The position numbers were made by a program, and so were the translations under genes. Shown in pieces: positions 51,920-60,046 of a stretch of 64,000 nt of DNA. Source of the DNA: Candidatus Eiseniibacteriota bacterium (lineage in GTDB: Bacteria > Eisenbacteria > RBG-16-71-46 > CAIMUX01 > WJJG01); NCBI GenBank assembly GCA_023129715.1, contig JAGMBO010000005.1:62001-126000 (forward strand). The letters are read 5' to 3'. Below the pieces are notes generated by a model. It made no database searches. It had not been told where the DNA came from and worked only from the letters and a program-made list of their open reading frames with translations. Positions within the stretch are counted from its first letter, which is position 1, and the number at the start of each line of letters is the position of its first letter.

Positions 51920-52847
51920 TCAGGGGAAAAGCCCCAGGCGCTTCATCTTCCCGATCAGCGTCGTGCGGCTGATCCCACCGAGCAAGCGTGCCGCCTGCGT
52001 CCGATTCTCCCCCGCCTGCTCAAGCGCATGAGCGATCAGGCGCGTCTCGACCTGTGCCAGCAGGGACTCGAGCGTGAGCCCCACCGGCACCTCGACGGGC
52101 CAGTGCTCCACGCCGGCGACCGGCGGTTTCTCCGAAGAAGAGCCATCCCCACGCACCGCGGCACGCGCCGGGCGGGCGGCGGCGCCTCCCAGATGGCCGT
52201 CGAGCATCAGCAGCGCCTCATCGAGTTCCGCCCCGCCCTGTTGGTTCCAGAGCACGGCGGCCCGCTCGATCGCGAACTTCAGTTCGCGGACGTTCCCGTG
52301 CCAGGGATGGTGCAACAAGGCCCGCCGGGCCGCGGGGGAGAAGGGCGGAACCCAGGCCAGCGAGCAACGCAGAAAGTGTTCGGCCAGAGGAAGGATATCC
52401 CCCGGCCGATCGCGCAGCGGCGGCAGCGCCATGCGGATCGCACCGAGACGATAGAACAGATCCTGGCGAAACCGCCCCTGGGCGACGGCTTCATCGACAC
52501 GCGTATTCGTCGCGGCGATGACACGGGTGGCTACGTGCCGGGTGCGGGTCTCTCCCAGGCGGCGCAGCTCCCCACTGTCGAGCACGCGCAGGAGCTTGGC
52601 TTGCGCACGCGGATCCATCTCACCAATCTCATCGAGGAACAGCGTCCCGCCATCGGCGGCCTCGAAAAGCCCCCGCTTTTCAACAACCGCACCGGTGAAG
52701 GCGCCGCGAGCATGTCCGAAGAGCTCGCTCTCGTGCAGTTCCCCGGGCAGCGCCCCGCAGTTGATCGCCACCCAGGGGTGACGACGCCGTTCACTGTGAC
52801 GATGGATGGCCCGGGCGACCACCTCCTTTCCCGTCCCACTCTCTCCT
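51920..52847 (-). pseudogene. Sigma-54 enhancer-binding protein, C-terminal part (split by integration)
   Basis: The frame begins at the left integration junction with [18 protein letters not shown] (Walker A) and runs 308 codons to the stop. [14 protein letters not shown] is the sigma-54 contact loop, [13 protein letters not shown] is Walker [23 protein letters not shown] and [10 protein letters not shown] complete the AAA+ domain, and a Fis-type helix-turn-helix ([27 protein letters not shown]) ends it. Upstream of Walker A the frame reads PSCVLLA and then a stop that belongs to the inserted element. The N-terminal 130 codons lie at 63088-63476. Without its own promoter and N-terminus it is unlikely to function while the element is integrated. 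Confidence 0.93.
52845..52847. other. attL core
   Basis: CCT (AGG on the minus strand). To the left lies the host activator (GGAGAGAGTGGGACGGG on minus); to the right is element DNA (TGCAAGTAGTACAC). Only these three bases are shared with the right junction, as expected for a serine integrase. Confidence 0.85.
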
Positions 52848-53038
52848 GCAAGTAGTACACAACTGGGATATCAAGCTAGACCTGCCCCGGCGCCGTCGCT
52901 GGGGGAAAAGGGGAACCGCCGCGGAAGCTCCTGCGAAGAGTCGCGGCGGTTCGAAGCAGTCCGCCCAGGGGACCACTAAGGGCATCGTATCGCCCCCCGT
53001 GGTCGCCTGTCAAGAAGCGGGCGCAGGGGGGACAGTGG

Positions 53039-54607
53039 ATGTCTGTTAGCAAGACGCTGGATAGGGCGGGCCAGCAGCAGGATGCAAGGCCGATGACCGG
53101 GGATGATCCGGGCAACGACTGGCAGCCCGATCAGACGTGGCGGGATGCCGATGATGCCGGGCCTGTCGTGGTGGTCCCCGACGATGAGACCGAGCGGCGC
53201 TTGCTCGGGGCGATCATGGTCGAGCCCAGCGAGCTCGGGAAATTCGCCGATCGCCTAGGCCCGCACCATTTCGGGCGCGTGACCCACGCCACGATCTACA
53301 GCGCCATGCTGGAGGCGCGCCGGCGCAACGGAGAGCCCGACGTTTACGCCGTTCTGGCGCAACTCAGGCTCGCTGGCAACCTAGAGCGCATCCAAGACGA
53401 GAACGGCAGCTGCGCGGGGACATTCTACGTCCAGGGCTTGTTTGACAGCGGGGCGACAGGCAGGAACGCCGAGCACGATGCGGGCCTTGTGATCGAGAAT
53501 GCCGCGCGCCGGCGGGCGATCAGACAGCTCGATGCGATCAAGGCGAAGCTCGCCAAAGGCGACAAGCTCGAGACGGTTCTCGACGCGCAACGCGCCCACC
53601 TCGAGCAGCTCGCCGAGGTGGTGAGGCCGACGGGCGAGACTCCCTTGCGGCGGCTCGACCTGGAGCACTATGAGCGCGAAGGCGTGCCTGCCGTTGACTG
53701 GCTCGTCAAGGGCTGGCTCATCACCAAAGGCATCGTCATCCTGGCCGGCGATGAGAAGGTGGGCAAGAGTATCGTCGCGCTGGCGCTGGCGCAGGCGCTG
53801 GCGCGTGGTGAGAACTGGTGCGGGCTCGAGGTGGCGCGCGCCTGCCGCGTGCTCGTAGTAGATGCAGAGCTGCCCGAGTTCATGACCGCCAACCGAGCCA
53901 TGCGCCTAGGTGGGCATCACGAGAACCTGTTCATCGCCTCCGGCCAGTCGATCGAGCTCGATTCCCCCGATGGCGTGGCGCGTCTCGAGTGGGGCATCCG
54001 GGAGTTTCGGCCGGATGTTGTCTTTCTGGATACGCTCCAACGCGTCTCGGGCGGCCTGAACGAGAACGATACAACCGACGCCAAGCGGTTCATGGGGGTC
54101 TTGCTCGATCTCCGCAACCGCTACGGGTGCGGCTTCGTGCTCGTTCACCATCGCCGAAAGGGTGTCGCCGGCTTCGGGCGCGGTTCGGACTCTGACAGCG
54201 TGCGCGGTTCAACGGTGTTTCGTTCGACTGTCGATGCCCTCTGGATCGCCAAGAAGCCGAAAGACGGCCGCATGCCGCTGAAACTCGAGGCGCAGCGCTA
54301 CGGTCCGTCGGGCATCACGATGCTCGTCGAACTCGACTTTGATGGCGACGAGGGGCCGATCACGCTCACCGGCCTAGGTGAGGTCGAGCCGGGCAACATG
54401 GCAACCGAGGCCGCCGAAGAGGCGATCCTGGCAACGCTCGGCGAGAATGGCCGCATGCCGCGCGGGGACATCGAGGCCGCTCTGCGGCAGGAGCACTCCC
54501 GGCCGACGGTGGGCCGGGCGCTGAAGGATCTGCAGCGTGCCGGGCACATCCGACGCCCGAAACGCGGGTTCTATGAGCTTTGTCTCGGGAACGGTGAGAC
54601 GAAGTGA
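53039..54607 (+). CDS. DnaB/RepA-like replicative helicase
   Basis: A 522-residue protein. An acidic N-terminus precedes a DnaB N-terminal-like domain (about 45-170, DETERRLLGAIMVEPSELGKFADRLGPHHFGRVTHATIYSAM). A RecA-like ATPase follows with Walker A ILAGDEKVGKSIVALALAQAL, Walker B DVVFLDTLQRVSGG and FVLVHHRRKG. A C-terminal winged-helix-like segment ends it (GRMPRGDIEAALRQEHSRPTVGRALKDLQRAGHIRRPKRGFYEL). It is plausibly the replication initiator/helicase of the element. Its ATG overlaps, by 11 bases, the stop that the integrase frame would reach in the circular form. An iteron cluster overlaps its 3' end. Confidence 0.87.
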   Translation: MSVSKTLDRAGQQQDARPMTGDDPGNDWQPDQTWRDADDAGPVVVVPDDETERRLLGAIMVEPSELGKFADRLGPHHFGRVTHATIYSAMLEARRRNGEPDVYAVLAQLRLAGNLERIQDENGSCAGTFYVQGLFDSGATGRNAEHDAGLVIENAARRRAIRQLDAIKAKLAKGDKLETVLDAQRAHLEQLAEVVRPTGETPLRRLDLEHYEREGVPAVDWLVKGWLITKGIVILAGDEKVGKSIVALALAQALARGENWCGLEVARACRVLVVDAELPEFMTANRAMRLGGHHENLFIASGQSIELDSPDGVARLEWGIREFRPDVVFLDTLQRVSGGLNENDTTDAKRFMGVLLDLRNRYGCGFVLVHHRRKGVAGFGRGSDSDSVRGSTVFRSTVDALWIAKKPKDGRMPLKLEAQRYGPSGITMLVELDFDGDEGPITLTGLGEVEPGNMATEAAEEAILATLGENGRMPRGDIEAALRQEHSRPTVGRALKDLQRAGHIRRPKRGFYELCLGNGETK

Positions 54608-54732
54608 GACGAAGCCGAGACAAGGAACGGCAATGAGTTGGAAGGCAATGAGATACGGACAAGCGGCGCTTGAGACAAGCCAAGTTTGTCTCTCCCCCGC
54701 CTTTCCTAAGGGGGAGACAAATTCTGAGACAA
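54579..54732 (+). repeat. Iteron cluster GAGACRA, putative replication origin
   Basis: Direct copies of GAGACGA or GAGACAA start at 54596, 54606, 54617, 54672, 54714 and 54726, and inverted TTTGTCTC copies start at 54579 and 54685. Several spacings are close to whole helical turns (10, 11, 42 bases). The inverted copy at 54685 and the direct copy at 54714 also form a hairpin (TTTGTCTC/GAGACAAA). This is the arrangement of iterons bound by plasmid and phage initiators. Confidence 0.72.
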
Positions 54733-54895
54733 CCGAAGAAGTGCGGCCGTCGAACTGGCACCCCCCCCTGCCGGCGGCTGCTTGTCCCGGCGGTGGGTCG
54801 GGTCGTTTCCGGCATGGCCGACCCGGCCGCCGCTGGGTTCCGAGGACTGAGAGATGAGGATTGTGTTTCCGCCCGACGCGACAGAAGGAGCCCGT

Positions 54896-55507
54896 ATGGA
54901 GATCCGGCGACTGGTCGATTGCCTGGGCGAAGGACAAGGCGAGCATTACAGGCAGAAGCTCGAGGAGCTGATTGGATGGTATTTGCTCCACTACAGGCAT
55001 GAGGACGTTCGCAGCCTCTTGAAATCCTGCATGGTTGACCATCCGGCACCCCTTGACGCTGTGCGCCAGAGGTTCGAGAAGGCGCGTCGGGGAGGTTTTC
55101 TGCAGACACACTCAGCGGCGGCGGCTGAGAAGGCGCGTGGATCATCTGAGGAAGTGCCCGAGGATCTGCTGCCGATCGTCTGGTTCCCGCCGCCGCCCCT
55201 CGGGGGGCTGCTGCAGGAGCTGGCGCGGTGCATCTCGAAGGTGCTCGACGGGCCGGGCATCGGTGAGGCCGACGTGCTCACGCTCCTGGTCGAAGGGTGG
55301 CGCGGGCAACTGTTCAAACTGCAGCGGGAGAAAGGTTCGACGCTGAATGCTGTCGAGCTGGTCAACGTACTCCAGCAGAGCGCAGCTCTTGCCGGGGACG
55401 GTGGCGTAGAGGTCCGCCTGCCGACGGTGGGCGGGAGTGGAGAGGCAACAGAACAAAGGGGGTCAGATGATGGCACAGACGACACGCAAGCTGGTGATGG
55501 TGAGTGA
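54896..55507 (+). CDS. Unknown element protein, helical
   Basis: A 203-residue protein with no recognised family. Residues 1-80 (EIRRLVDCLGEGQGEHYRQKLEELIGWYLLHYRHEDVRSLLKS) are predicted helical and charged. A Pro-rich segment (IVWFPPPPLGG) links to a second helical part (LLQELARCISKVLDG...), and the C-terminus is acidic and probably disordered. The ATG at 54896 has AGAAGGAG five bases upstream; an in-frame ATG at 54854 also has a usable site. It follows the iteron region and overlaps the next gene, so it may belong to the replication module. Confidence 0.62.
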   Translation: MEIRRLVDCLGEGQGEHYRQKLEELIGWYLLHYRHEDVRSLLKSCMVDHPAPLDAVRQRFEKARRGGFLQTHSAAAAEKARGSSEEVPEDLLPIVWFPPPPLGGLLQELARCISKVLDGPGIGEADVLTLLVEGWRGQLFKLQREKGSTLNAVELVNVLQQSAALAGDGGVEVRLPTVGGSGEATEQRGSDDGTDDTQAGDGE

Positions 55508-55706
55508 CGGCAAGATCGCTCTCACCGGAGATGTCGCGCGGTTCGTCAACACGGCCGCGGCGGCCGCTGACCGGACTGTCGAGGAGTGGCTGCGCGATCA
55601 GGTGAAGGTCTCGATGCGCGATTTTCCAGACGAGATCGGGATTGATGATGAGATGGACAGACTGCGCGAGGTGGCGGCGCAACGCAGGAAGGTCGCGAAG
55701 GGGTAG
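55467..55706 (+). CDS. Small element protein, possible DNA-binding
   Basis: A 79-residue protein (MMAQTTRKLVMVSDGKIALTG...) with a short N-terminal strand followed by two helices (DVARFVNTAAAAADRTVEEWLRDQVKVSM and DEMDRLREVAAQRRKVAKG). Strand-helix-helix of this size suggests a ribbon-helix-helix type regulator, but the match is only by shape. AAAGGGGG lies upstream. It overlaps the preceding gene by 41 bases. Confidence 0.5.
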   Translation: MMAQTTRKLVMVSDGKIALTGDVARFVNTAAAAADRTVEEWLRDQVKVSMRDFPDEIGIDDEMDRLREVAAQRRKVAKG

Positions 55707-55818
55707 CGAGGCGCAAGTGGCTGGCAGGCAGCAAGATACCCCATCCCAGCGGGCGATCTATGGATCTGCACTTGTTTGACCGAGCGTGCAGTCTCGCTCT
55801 CAGCAAAGGGAGTAATCC

Positions 55819-56007
55819 ATGACCGGGATGGCCGACGCCCCAAACCCACCCCGCGGCCGGCTGACCGAGACATCGCGCGAGCCGGGAACGAAACCGGCCG
55901 CCTGGTGGGATTACGAAGCGACCGAGAAGGAACGGAAGAAGCACGACGCTGAACTTGCTGCATCGGCGGAACAGGAGGCACGGACTTTGGGAATTGCAAA
56001 CCGATAA
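55819..56007 (+). CDS. Very small unknown element protein
   Basis: A 62-residue hydrophilic protein, MTGMADAPNPPRGRLTETSREPG..., ending in a charged helix (EATEKERKKHDAELAASAEQEARTL). AAAGGGAG lies nine bases upstream of the ATG, which is the main support. No family is recognised. Its position just before the capsid gene would suit a small scaffold-like or assembly factor; this is speculative. Confidence 0.45.
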   Translation: MTGMADAPNPPRGRLTETSREPGTKPAAWWDYEATEKERKKHDAELAASAEQEARTLGIANR

Positions 56008-56344
56008 GCAAAGGCACCGTTTCGAGGCTATCACCTGTCTGCCGACGATCGGTGAGAATTGGGATTCTGGCGCTGCCCGCCGGTTGTTCTATAAGGAACT
56101 CGCCGGCAATTCGTCGGGCAGGCTGAATGATGAGATAAGGGCCAGGGGTTGCATCCGCACTCCTGGCCTTTCCGTTGTCTGCGAAGACGGCAACGAAACC
56201 CCCTGGAAGCCGCCGGCAGGAGTCGGCACTTCCGGGCGCGACCGAGAACCCCCAACCCCCAGCGAGCCGCGCAGGGCCGCACTCGAGCGTGGGCAAGACA
56301 GGTGACATCAACGAGACACTGAGGCTCAATGGAGAAACTGAAGA
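56008..56344. other. Gap before the capsid gene
   Basis: These 337 bases hold no gene I can support. A plus-strand frame (TTG start near 55955, to 56305) has no ribosome site and a composition like noncoding DNA. A long minus-strand frame here only mirrors the capsid gene. In phages this position usually encodes a head protease or portal, neither of which is recognisable. Confidence 0.5.
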
Positions 56345-57784
56345 ATGGACACATGGCAAACATGTAGCGACCGGGCAGGCCTGATCGAGAAGGCCAGCAA
56401 GGTCATGTTCAAGGCGGCCGGCGAGGATCGCACGCGGCTGACCGATACGGAGAAACGAGACTTCGACTCGCTCTTGCGGCAAGCCGATCAGATGGCCGAT
56501 GAGATCGACTCGGGATTCCGGCGTGAGGCAGACGGCATCGGTATGCGGCCGCCGAGGCCGTTCATGCGCGATGACAGGAGCCTCGAGCCTACCGAGCGGA
56601 TCAAGCGCCTTCTGGAAAACCTGGATGAACCGATGAACGAGGTGCCGAAGCCCGACCCGGAGGGGCGTGCCGGCGACTTCTCGACCTACACCACGAGCGC
56701 CAACACCCGCCGCGGCATCACCTCGCTCGAGCGCGAGAAGCGCACGGCGTCGGCGATGTTCGGCAGAGGCGCATGGAGCGGCGGCTGGCAGAGCTTCAAC
56801 GAGTTTTTCGATGCACTGCACGGTCGGATTGCTGACCCGCGCGTCACTCGCGCAATGTCGGAAGGCATTGGCAGTGACGGCGGATTCATGGTCCCGACGG
56901 AGTACAGCGACAGGATGCTCGACGAGAGTCTCGGCAACGAGATCGTGCGGCGCTATGCGACGATCTTTCCGATGGGCAGCGACGAGCTGCGCGTGCCGGG
57001 CTTCGTGCTCGACCACAATTCCAGCGGCCTGTATGGCGGACTTGTCGGCTATTGGAAGGCTGAGGGCAGCACGCTCACCGAGAGCCAGCCGGAGCCCCGC
57101 AAGCTGACGCTTCGCGCGAAGAAGCTGGCGATCCTGTCGAAGCTGAGCAACGAGTTGCTCGAGGACATGTCAGCTCGGGACCAGCTCGAAGGCGTGTTCA
57201 TCAATGCGATGACCTGGTACTTCGACGAAGGCTTCATTAACGGCGACGGCAGCGGTGAGCCGCTCGGCATCATCAAGTCGCCGTGCGTCTACGAGCAGGC
57301 GAAGGAAGGCGGGCAGGTGGCAGCGACACTCGTCTGGGAGAACGTCTCCCAAATGTGGGGACGCCTCACTCCGGCGAGCGCGTCGCGCAGCTCTCTGGTC
57401 TGGCTCGCGCATCCGACGACTCTGGTGCAGCTCCTGAATATGAGCAAGGCCGTGGGCACCGGCGGTGTGCCGGTTTTCATGCCTGCGAACGGTGCCTCGG
57501 GCCGTCCGGCTGACACGCTCATGGGGCGGCCGCTGATCCTGACTGCGCATTGCTCAACGCTGGGCACTGCCGGGGATCTGATCTTGGCCGACTTGAGCCG
57601 CTACGGGATCGGCTTGCGCCGCGACGTGCGACTCGACCGATCGGGCCACGCGGCTTTCACCAGCGACGAGGAATATTGGCGTCTCATCGCGCGAGTCGAT
57701 GGGCAGCCGCTCGACAACCGGACAACGCTGCTGCCGGACGGAACCGAGGTCGCGCCGTTCGTGACGCTCGAGACCCGCAGCTAG
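56345..57784 (+). CDS. HK97-fold phage major capsid protein
   Basis: A 479-residue protein. The first 130 residues are helical and charged (RTRLTDTEKRDFDSLLRQADQMADEIDS), like the delta/scaffold domain of HK97 gp5. The capsid fold follows: GSDGGFMVPTEYSDRMLDESLGNEIVRRYATIFPMGSDELRVPGF, LTLRAKKLAILSKLSNELLEDM, FDEGFINGDGSGEPLGIIKSP, LVWLAHPTTLVQLLNM, LMGRPLILTAHCSTLG and DLSRYGIGLRRDVRLDRS. These are typical signatures of the Phage_capsid family. A weak GGAG lies upstream of the ATG. In HK97-type phages the delta domain is removed by a protease, but no protease gene is present here. Confidence 0.92.
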   Translation: MDTWQTCSDRAGLIEKASKVMFKAAGEDRTRLTDTEKRDFDSLLRQADQMADEIDSGFRREADGIGMRPPRPFMRDDRSLEPTERIKRLLENLDEPMNEVPKPDPEGRAGDFSTYTTSANTRRGITSLEREKRTASAMFGRGAWSGGWQSFNEFFDALHGRIADPRVTRAMSEGIGSDGGFMVPTEYSDRMLDESLGNEIVRRYATIFPMGSDELRVPGFVLDHNSSGLYGGLVGYWKAEGSTLTESQPEPRKLTLRAKKLAILSKLSNELLEDMSARDQLEGVFINAMTWYFDEGFINGDGSGEPLGIIKSPCVYEQAKEGGQVAATLVWENVSQMWGRLTPASASRSSLVWLAHPTTLVQLLNMSKAVGTGGVPVFMPANGASGRPADTLMGRPLILTAHCSTLGTAGDLILADLSRYGIGLRRDVRLDRSGHAAFTSDEEYWRLIARVDGQPLDNRTTLLPDGTEVAPFVTLETRS

Positions 57785-57798
57785 GAAGGGGATATCAG

Positions 57799-58275
57799 AT
57801 GAGTTGTGCTTTGATTCCGGAGGCTGCCAAGTACGTCATGGGCATCGAGCCGAAGACGCATGGCGGCGCCGAGACCGGCGACTACGTTTCTTGCAAGACC
57901 GCGCACGCGGTCTACATGGTGTGCAAGGTCGCGCAGGGTAACGCGGCGCAGATCACCTGGACGCCGAAGCAAGCGACGGCAGTTGCCGGCACGAGCTCGA
58001 AGGCGCTGGGGACGGTGGTTCCGATCTGGTCGAACGAAGACACTGCAGCGAGCGACGCGCTCACGGCTGAGACCGCGGCGGTGAACTTCCAGACCGATGC
58101 GGCGCTGAAGAACAAGGTCGTGATCTTCAAGATCGACCCGGCGACACTCGACAAGGCGAACGGCTTCGATTGCGTCTGCATGTATGCGGCCGCCTCGAAT
58201 GCTGCCAACCTGATCTCCGTTGACTACTACCTCGAGGCGAGGTACGGGCACGGCGAGACGGCGATCACTGACTAG
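57799..58275 (+). CDS. Putative phage structural/head-decoration protein
   Basis: A 158-residue protein starting MSCALIPEAAKYVMGIEPKTHGGAETGDYVSCKTAHAVYMVCKVAQG, beta-rich, with the Ala/Thr-rich core NAAQITWTPKQATAVAG and ending DYYLEARYGHGETAITD. It starts 14 bases after the capsid gene with GGAAGGGG upstream. Size, composition and place fit a head-decoration or minor structural protein; the similarity is to the general type of small proteins encoded after capsid genes, not to a named family. Confidence 0.6.
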   Translation: MSCALIPEAAKYVMGIEPKTHGGAETGDYVSCKTAHAVYMVCKVAQGNAAQITWTPKQATAVAGTSSKALGTVVPIWSNEDTAASDALTAETAAVNFQTDAALKNKVVIFKIDPATLDKANGFDCVCMYAAASNAANLISVDYYLEARYGHGETAITD

Positions 58276-58605
58276 GGTCTCCCGCAGTTCCTGGCGGGAG
58301 TGGGCGGGAGCGTTCACCCGCCCCAGCGTGCCGGGGGGAAGGGGTATTGGTTGCAGGTCGCGCTAGGTGACCCCCTGCGATCTGTAGCCGCCCCTCCCCG
58401 GCTGCGCACCTTGCCGGCTGCGGGCGGACGTTCTCGGGCGGGAGAGTGCCTCCCCGCCCAGCGCTGCAGGATGGGGTTAGGGCCTTTCTGTTGGGGCCTC
58501 ATGCCGGGTCGGTTCACTTGCCCGGCCCGGCCGCCCCGCCTGCGGTGCGGTTGTGCTTGAAATAGTGGCGCGGTTCCTGGCCGGCCACAACGTGACGGGG
58601 GAAAG
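58276..58605. other. Gap with direct repeat
   Basis: These 330 bases contain no credible gene. The notable content is one copy of a 24-base direct repeat (58526-58549), whose second copy lies after the tail gene. Confidence 0.5.
58526..58549 (+). repeat. 24-base direct repeat, copy A
   Basis: Starts CCCGGCCGCCCCGCCTGCGG and continues TGCG. It is identical to 59227-59250. The two copies flank the DUF1833 gene, 701 bases apart. Confidence 0.85.
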
Positions 58606-59211
58606 ATGAGCCGCACCCTATCAGCCGCCATAGTAGCCGCGATGAACGCGCAGAGCACCGACAAGGTGTTTCTGACGTTGCTTGAGATCGACCATGACGA
58701 CATGGCCGAACCGTTGCGGTTGGTGGACAACACAGAAGACATCAATTCGGATGGTGAGACCTACAGGGTCTGGCCGTTTCATGTCGCGCTTGCTCCCGAG
58801 CAGGAAGGCCTGCCCGTTTCGGTGCGGCTGACCATCGACAACATAGATCGCACCGTTATCCAGGCGTTGCGAGAGATCAGCAGCGCGCCGGACGCACCGA
58901 CTGTCAATGTCTCCATTGTAACCAGCGAGGATTGGGACAGCCCGGAGATCGGTCCGGTCGAGTTCCTGCTGTCCTCGATCCGCTACGACGCATTTGCCAT
59001 CGAGGGGACGCTGACTTTCCAGCACACGTTGGACGATGCAGTGCCTGCCCATTCGATGGACCCGCGGAACTTCCCGGGCCTGCACGACACAGTGCTCCTC
59101 CGCGACGAGCCCGGCTGGGAGCAGCCGGCGAAGGCCGCAGACGATATTGAAACGCCGCCTCGAGGCTGGCCGCGGCACGGACGCTTTGTGCGCAGGAGAG
59201 TGGTGGTATGA
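58606..59211 (+). CDS. DUF1833-family phage tail protein
   Basis: A 201-residue protein matching the DUF1833 type of tail-associated phage proteins: FLTLLEIDHDDMAEPLRLVDNTEDINSDGETYRVWPFHVALAPEQEG, then VRLTIDNIDRTVIQALREI and SSIRYDAFAIEGTLTFQHTLDDAVPAHSMDPRNFPGLH. Family members lie in lambda-like tail-tip regions, between tape measure and fibre genes. Here it is isolated from any other recognisable tail gene. GGGGGAAAG lies upstream of the ATG. The repeat on both sides suggests the gene was acquired or lost as a cassette. Confidence 0.82.
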   Translation: MSRTLSAAIVAAMNAQSTDKVFLTLLEIDHDDMAEPLRLVDNTEDINSDGETYRVWPFHVALAPEQEGLPVSVRLTIDNIDRTVIQALREISSAPDAPTVNVSIVTSEDWDSPEIGPVEFLLSSIRYDAFAIEGTLTFQHTLDDAVPAHSMDPRNFPGLHDTVLLRDEPGWEQPAKAADDIETPPRGWPRHGRFVRRRVVV

Positions 59212-59226
59212 GCGGAAGCCAAGGGC

Positions 59227-59250
59227 CCCGGCCGCCCCGCCTGCGGTGCG
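59227..59250 (+). repeat. 24-base direct repeat, copy B
   Basis: Identical to 58526-58549. It lies between the tail gene stop and the stop of the minus-strand membrane-protein gene. Confidence 0.85.
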
Positions 59251-59251
59251 A

Positions 59252-59755
59252 CTAGAAGGGTGCCCCGTAGGTCGTTTGTCCCGCGGCATCGAACGTGGCA
59301 ATGCGTGGTCCGAATTCAGGAAGGTTCATGACACTAACCCGCGTAACGTCGTTCTGATCCGACAGGGTGAACAGACCTATTCCTTTGAGAAGTCCCAGCC
59401 TCAGACGCGGCAGACGTTGCCGATCCTCCCCGTCACCGAAGACACACAAGCTGGCCGAGATGCCACCTGCCCTAAGCGCCAGACCAGCTTCCCGCCCCTC
59501 TGGAGTGCCGACGTAAAGTGCTGTTTCCTCAAGAGAGTCGGAATACCCCCAGAATCCGCGCGTATTGCCAGCATCATCAACTAGGCAAAAGCCCCGCGCC
59601 CGGAGCACATCCTGCGGCTGGTTGCCCGCCGTCAGGAGCAGCCCCCCGAGCAGCAGGACGCAGGCAGCGCCGGCAACCTTCATCCGGCGGTTCTGGCGCT
59701 CGAGCTTCGCCAGTCGGGCAAGTACGGTCCCGGGGTCTGTGGATCTCTCGGTCAT
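59252..59755 (-). CDS. Membrane-anchored coiled-coil protein with beta repeats
   Basis: A 167-residue protein. A short coiled coil (TVLARLAKLERQNRRMKV) is followed by one membrane helix (AGAACVLLLGGLLLTAG) and an outward repeat region with strand-turn units (FCLVDDAGNTRGFWGYSD, ALYVGTPEGREAGLALRAGGI, LCVFGDGEDRQRLPRLRL, FTLSDQNDVTRVSV). Similar proteins ('LEKRLAxLERQNRRLR - helix - FxLVDxxGxxRAxLG...') are scattered in environmental bacteria and have no known role. It is the only gene of the element on the minus strand, with a strong GGAGGTG site. This suggests a separately regulated accessory (moron-like) gene, possibly altering the host envelope. Confidence 0.65.
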   Translation of the reverse strand: MTERSTDPGTVLARLAKLERQNRRMKVAGAACVLLLGGLLLTAGNQPQDVLRARGFCLVDDAGNTRGFWGYSDSLEETALYVGTPEGREAGLALRAGGISASLCVFGDGEDRQRLPRLRLGLLKGIGLFTLSDQNDVTRVSVMNLPEFGPRIATFDAAGQTTYGAPF

Positions 59756-59917
59756 TGCGCACCTCCATGGTGTCTATCGGCAGATCGGGATGCCCCCTGG
59801 ACCGGGGGATGTCACAGAGGCATCAGAGAACCGAGGGCCAGAGACGACAGCGGTTTCAGCCCGGAACCGTGAACAGAAGTGCGGGTAGTCACTTATGGTC
59901 GATAGTAGAAAATACTG

Positions 59918-59947
59918 TTGACGAAACGAGGAACAGTCGAATAGACT
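59918..59947 (+). promoter_or_regulatory. Promoter upstream of a short leader/sRNA
   Basis: TTGACG (59918-59923) and TAGACT (59942-59947) are separated by 18 bases; transcription would start near 59954, about 40 bases before the terminator hairpin. Confidence 0.55.
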
Positions 59948-59953
59948 ACTAGC

Positions 59954-60026
59954 AGTGAAGTTGCTGTTCATCCCGTAGGGTACGTCCCTGCGGTGCCCGC
60001 GGGCTACGGTCCGCGGGCGTTTTTTG
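59954..60026 (+). ncRNA. Putative leader RNA or small RNA
   Basis: A transcript from the promoter above to the terminator would be about 72 bases. It can fold as AGCA/TGCT, AGGG/CCCT and the terminator hairpin. It may be a stand-alone small RNA or an attenuator for the NYN gene that starts 21 bases later. Confidence 0.4.
59995..60026 (+). terminator. Intrinsic terminator
   Basis: GCCCGCGG and CCGCGGGC form a perfect eight-base-pair stem with an eight-base loop, followed by GTTTTTTG. This is the clearest Rho-independent terminator in the window, and it lies immediately before a gene on the same strand. Confidence 0.85.
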
Positions 60027-60046
60027 TTCTTTTCGGGGGGGCAACT

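Noticed and set aside
52800-52870. Degenerate sigma-54 activator lacking Walker A by natural truncation
   Set aside because: The Walker A codons are present directly at the junction and the missing N-terminus is found at the far end of the element, so the cause is insertion.
55955-56305. Plus-strand frame of 116 codons before the capsid gene
   Set aside because: TTG start without a ribosome site, overlaps the better supported 62-codon gene, and no similarity to phage head proteins.
55598-57016. Long minus-strand open frame opposite the capsid gene
   Set aside because: It mirrors the capsid coding strand in a GC-rich gene, has no ribosome site and no family resemblance.
59993-60046. Upstream GTG start for the NYN gene at 59993
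   Set aside because: This start would place the coding region across a perfect intrinsic terminator; the GTG at 60047 with GGGGGG upstream directly precedes the conserved first motif.
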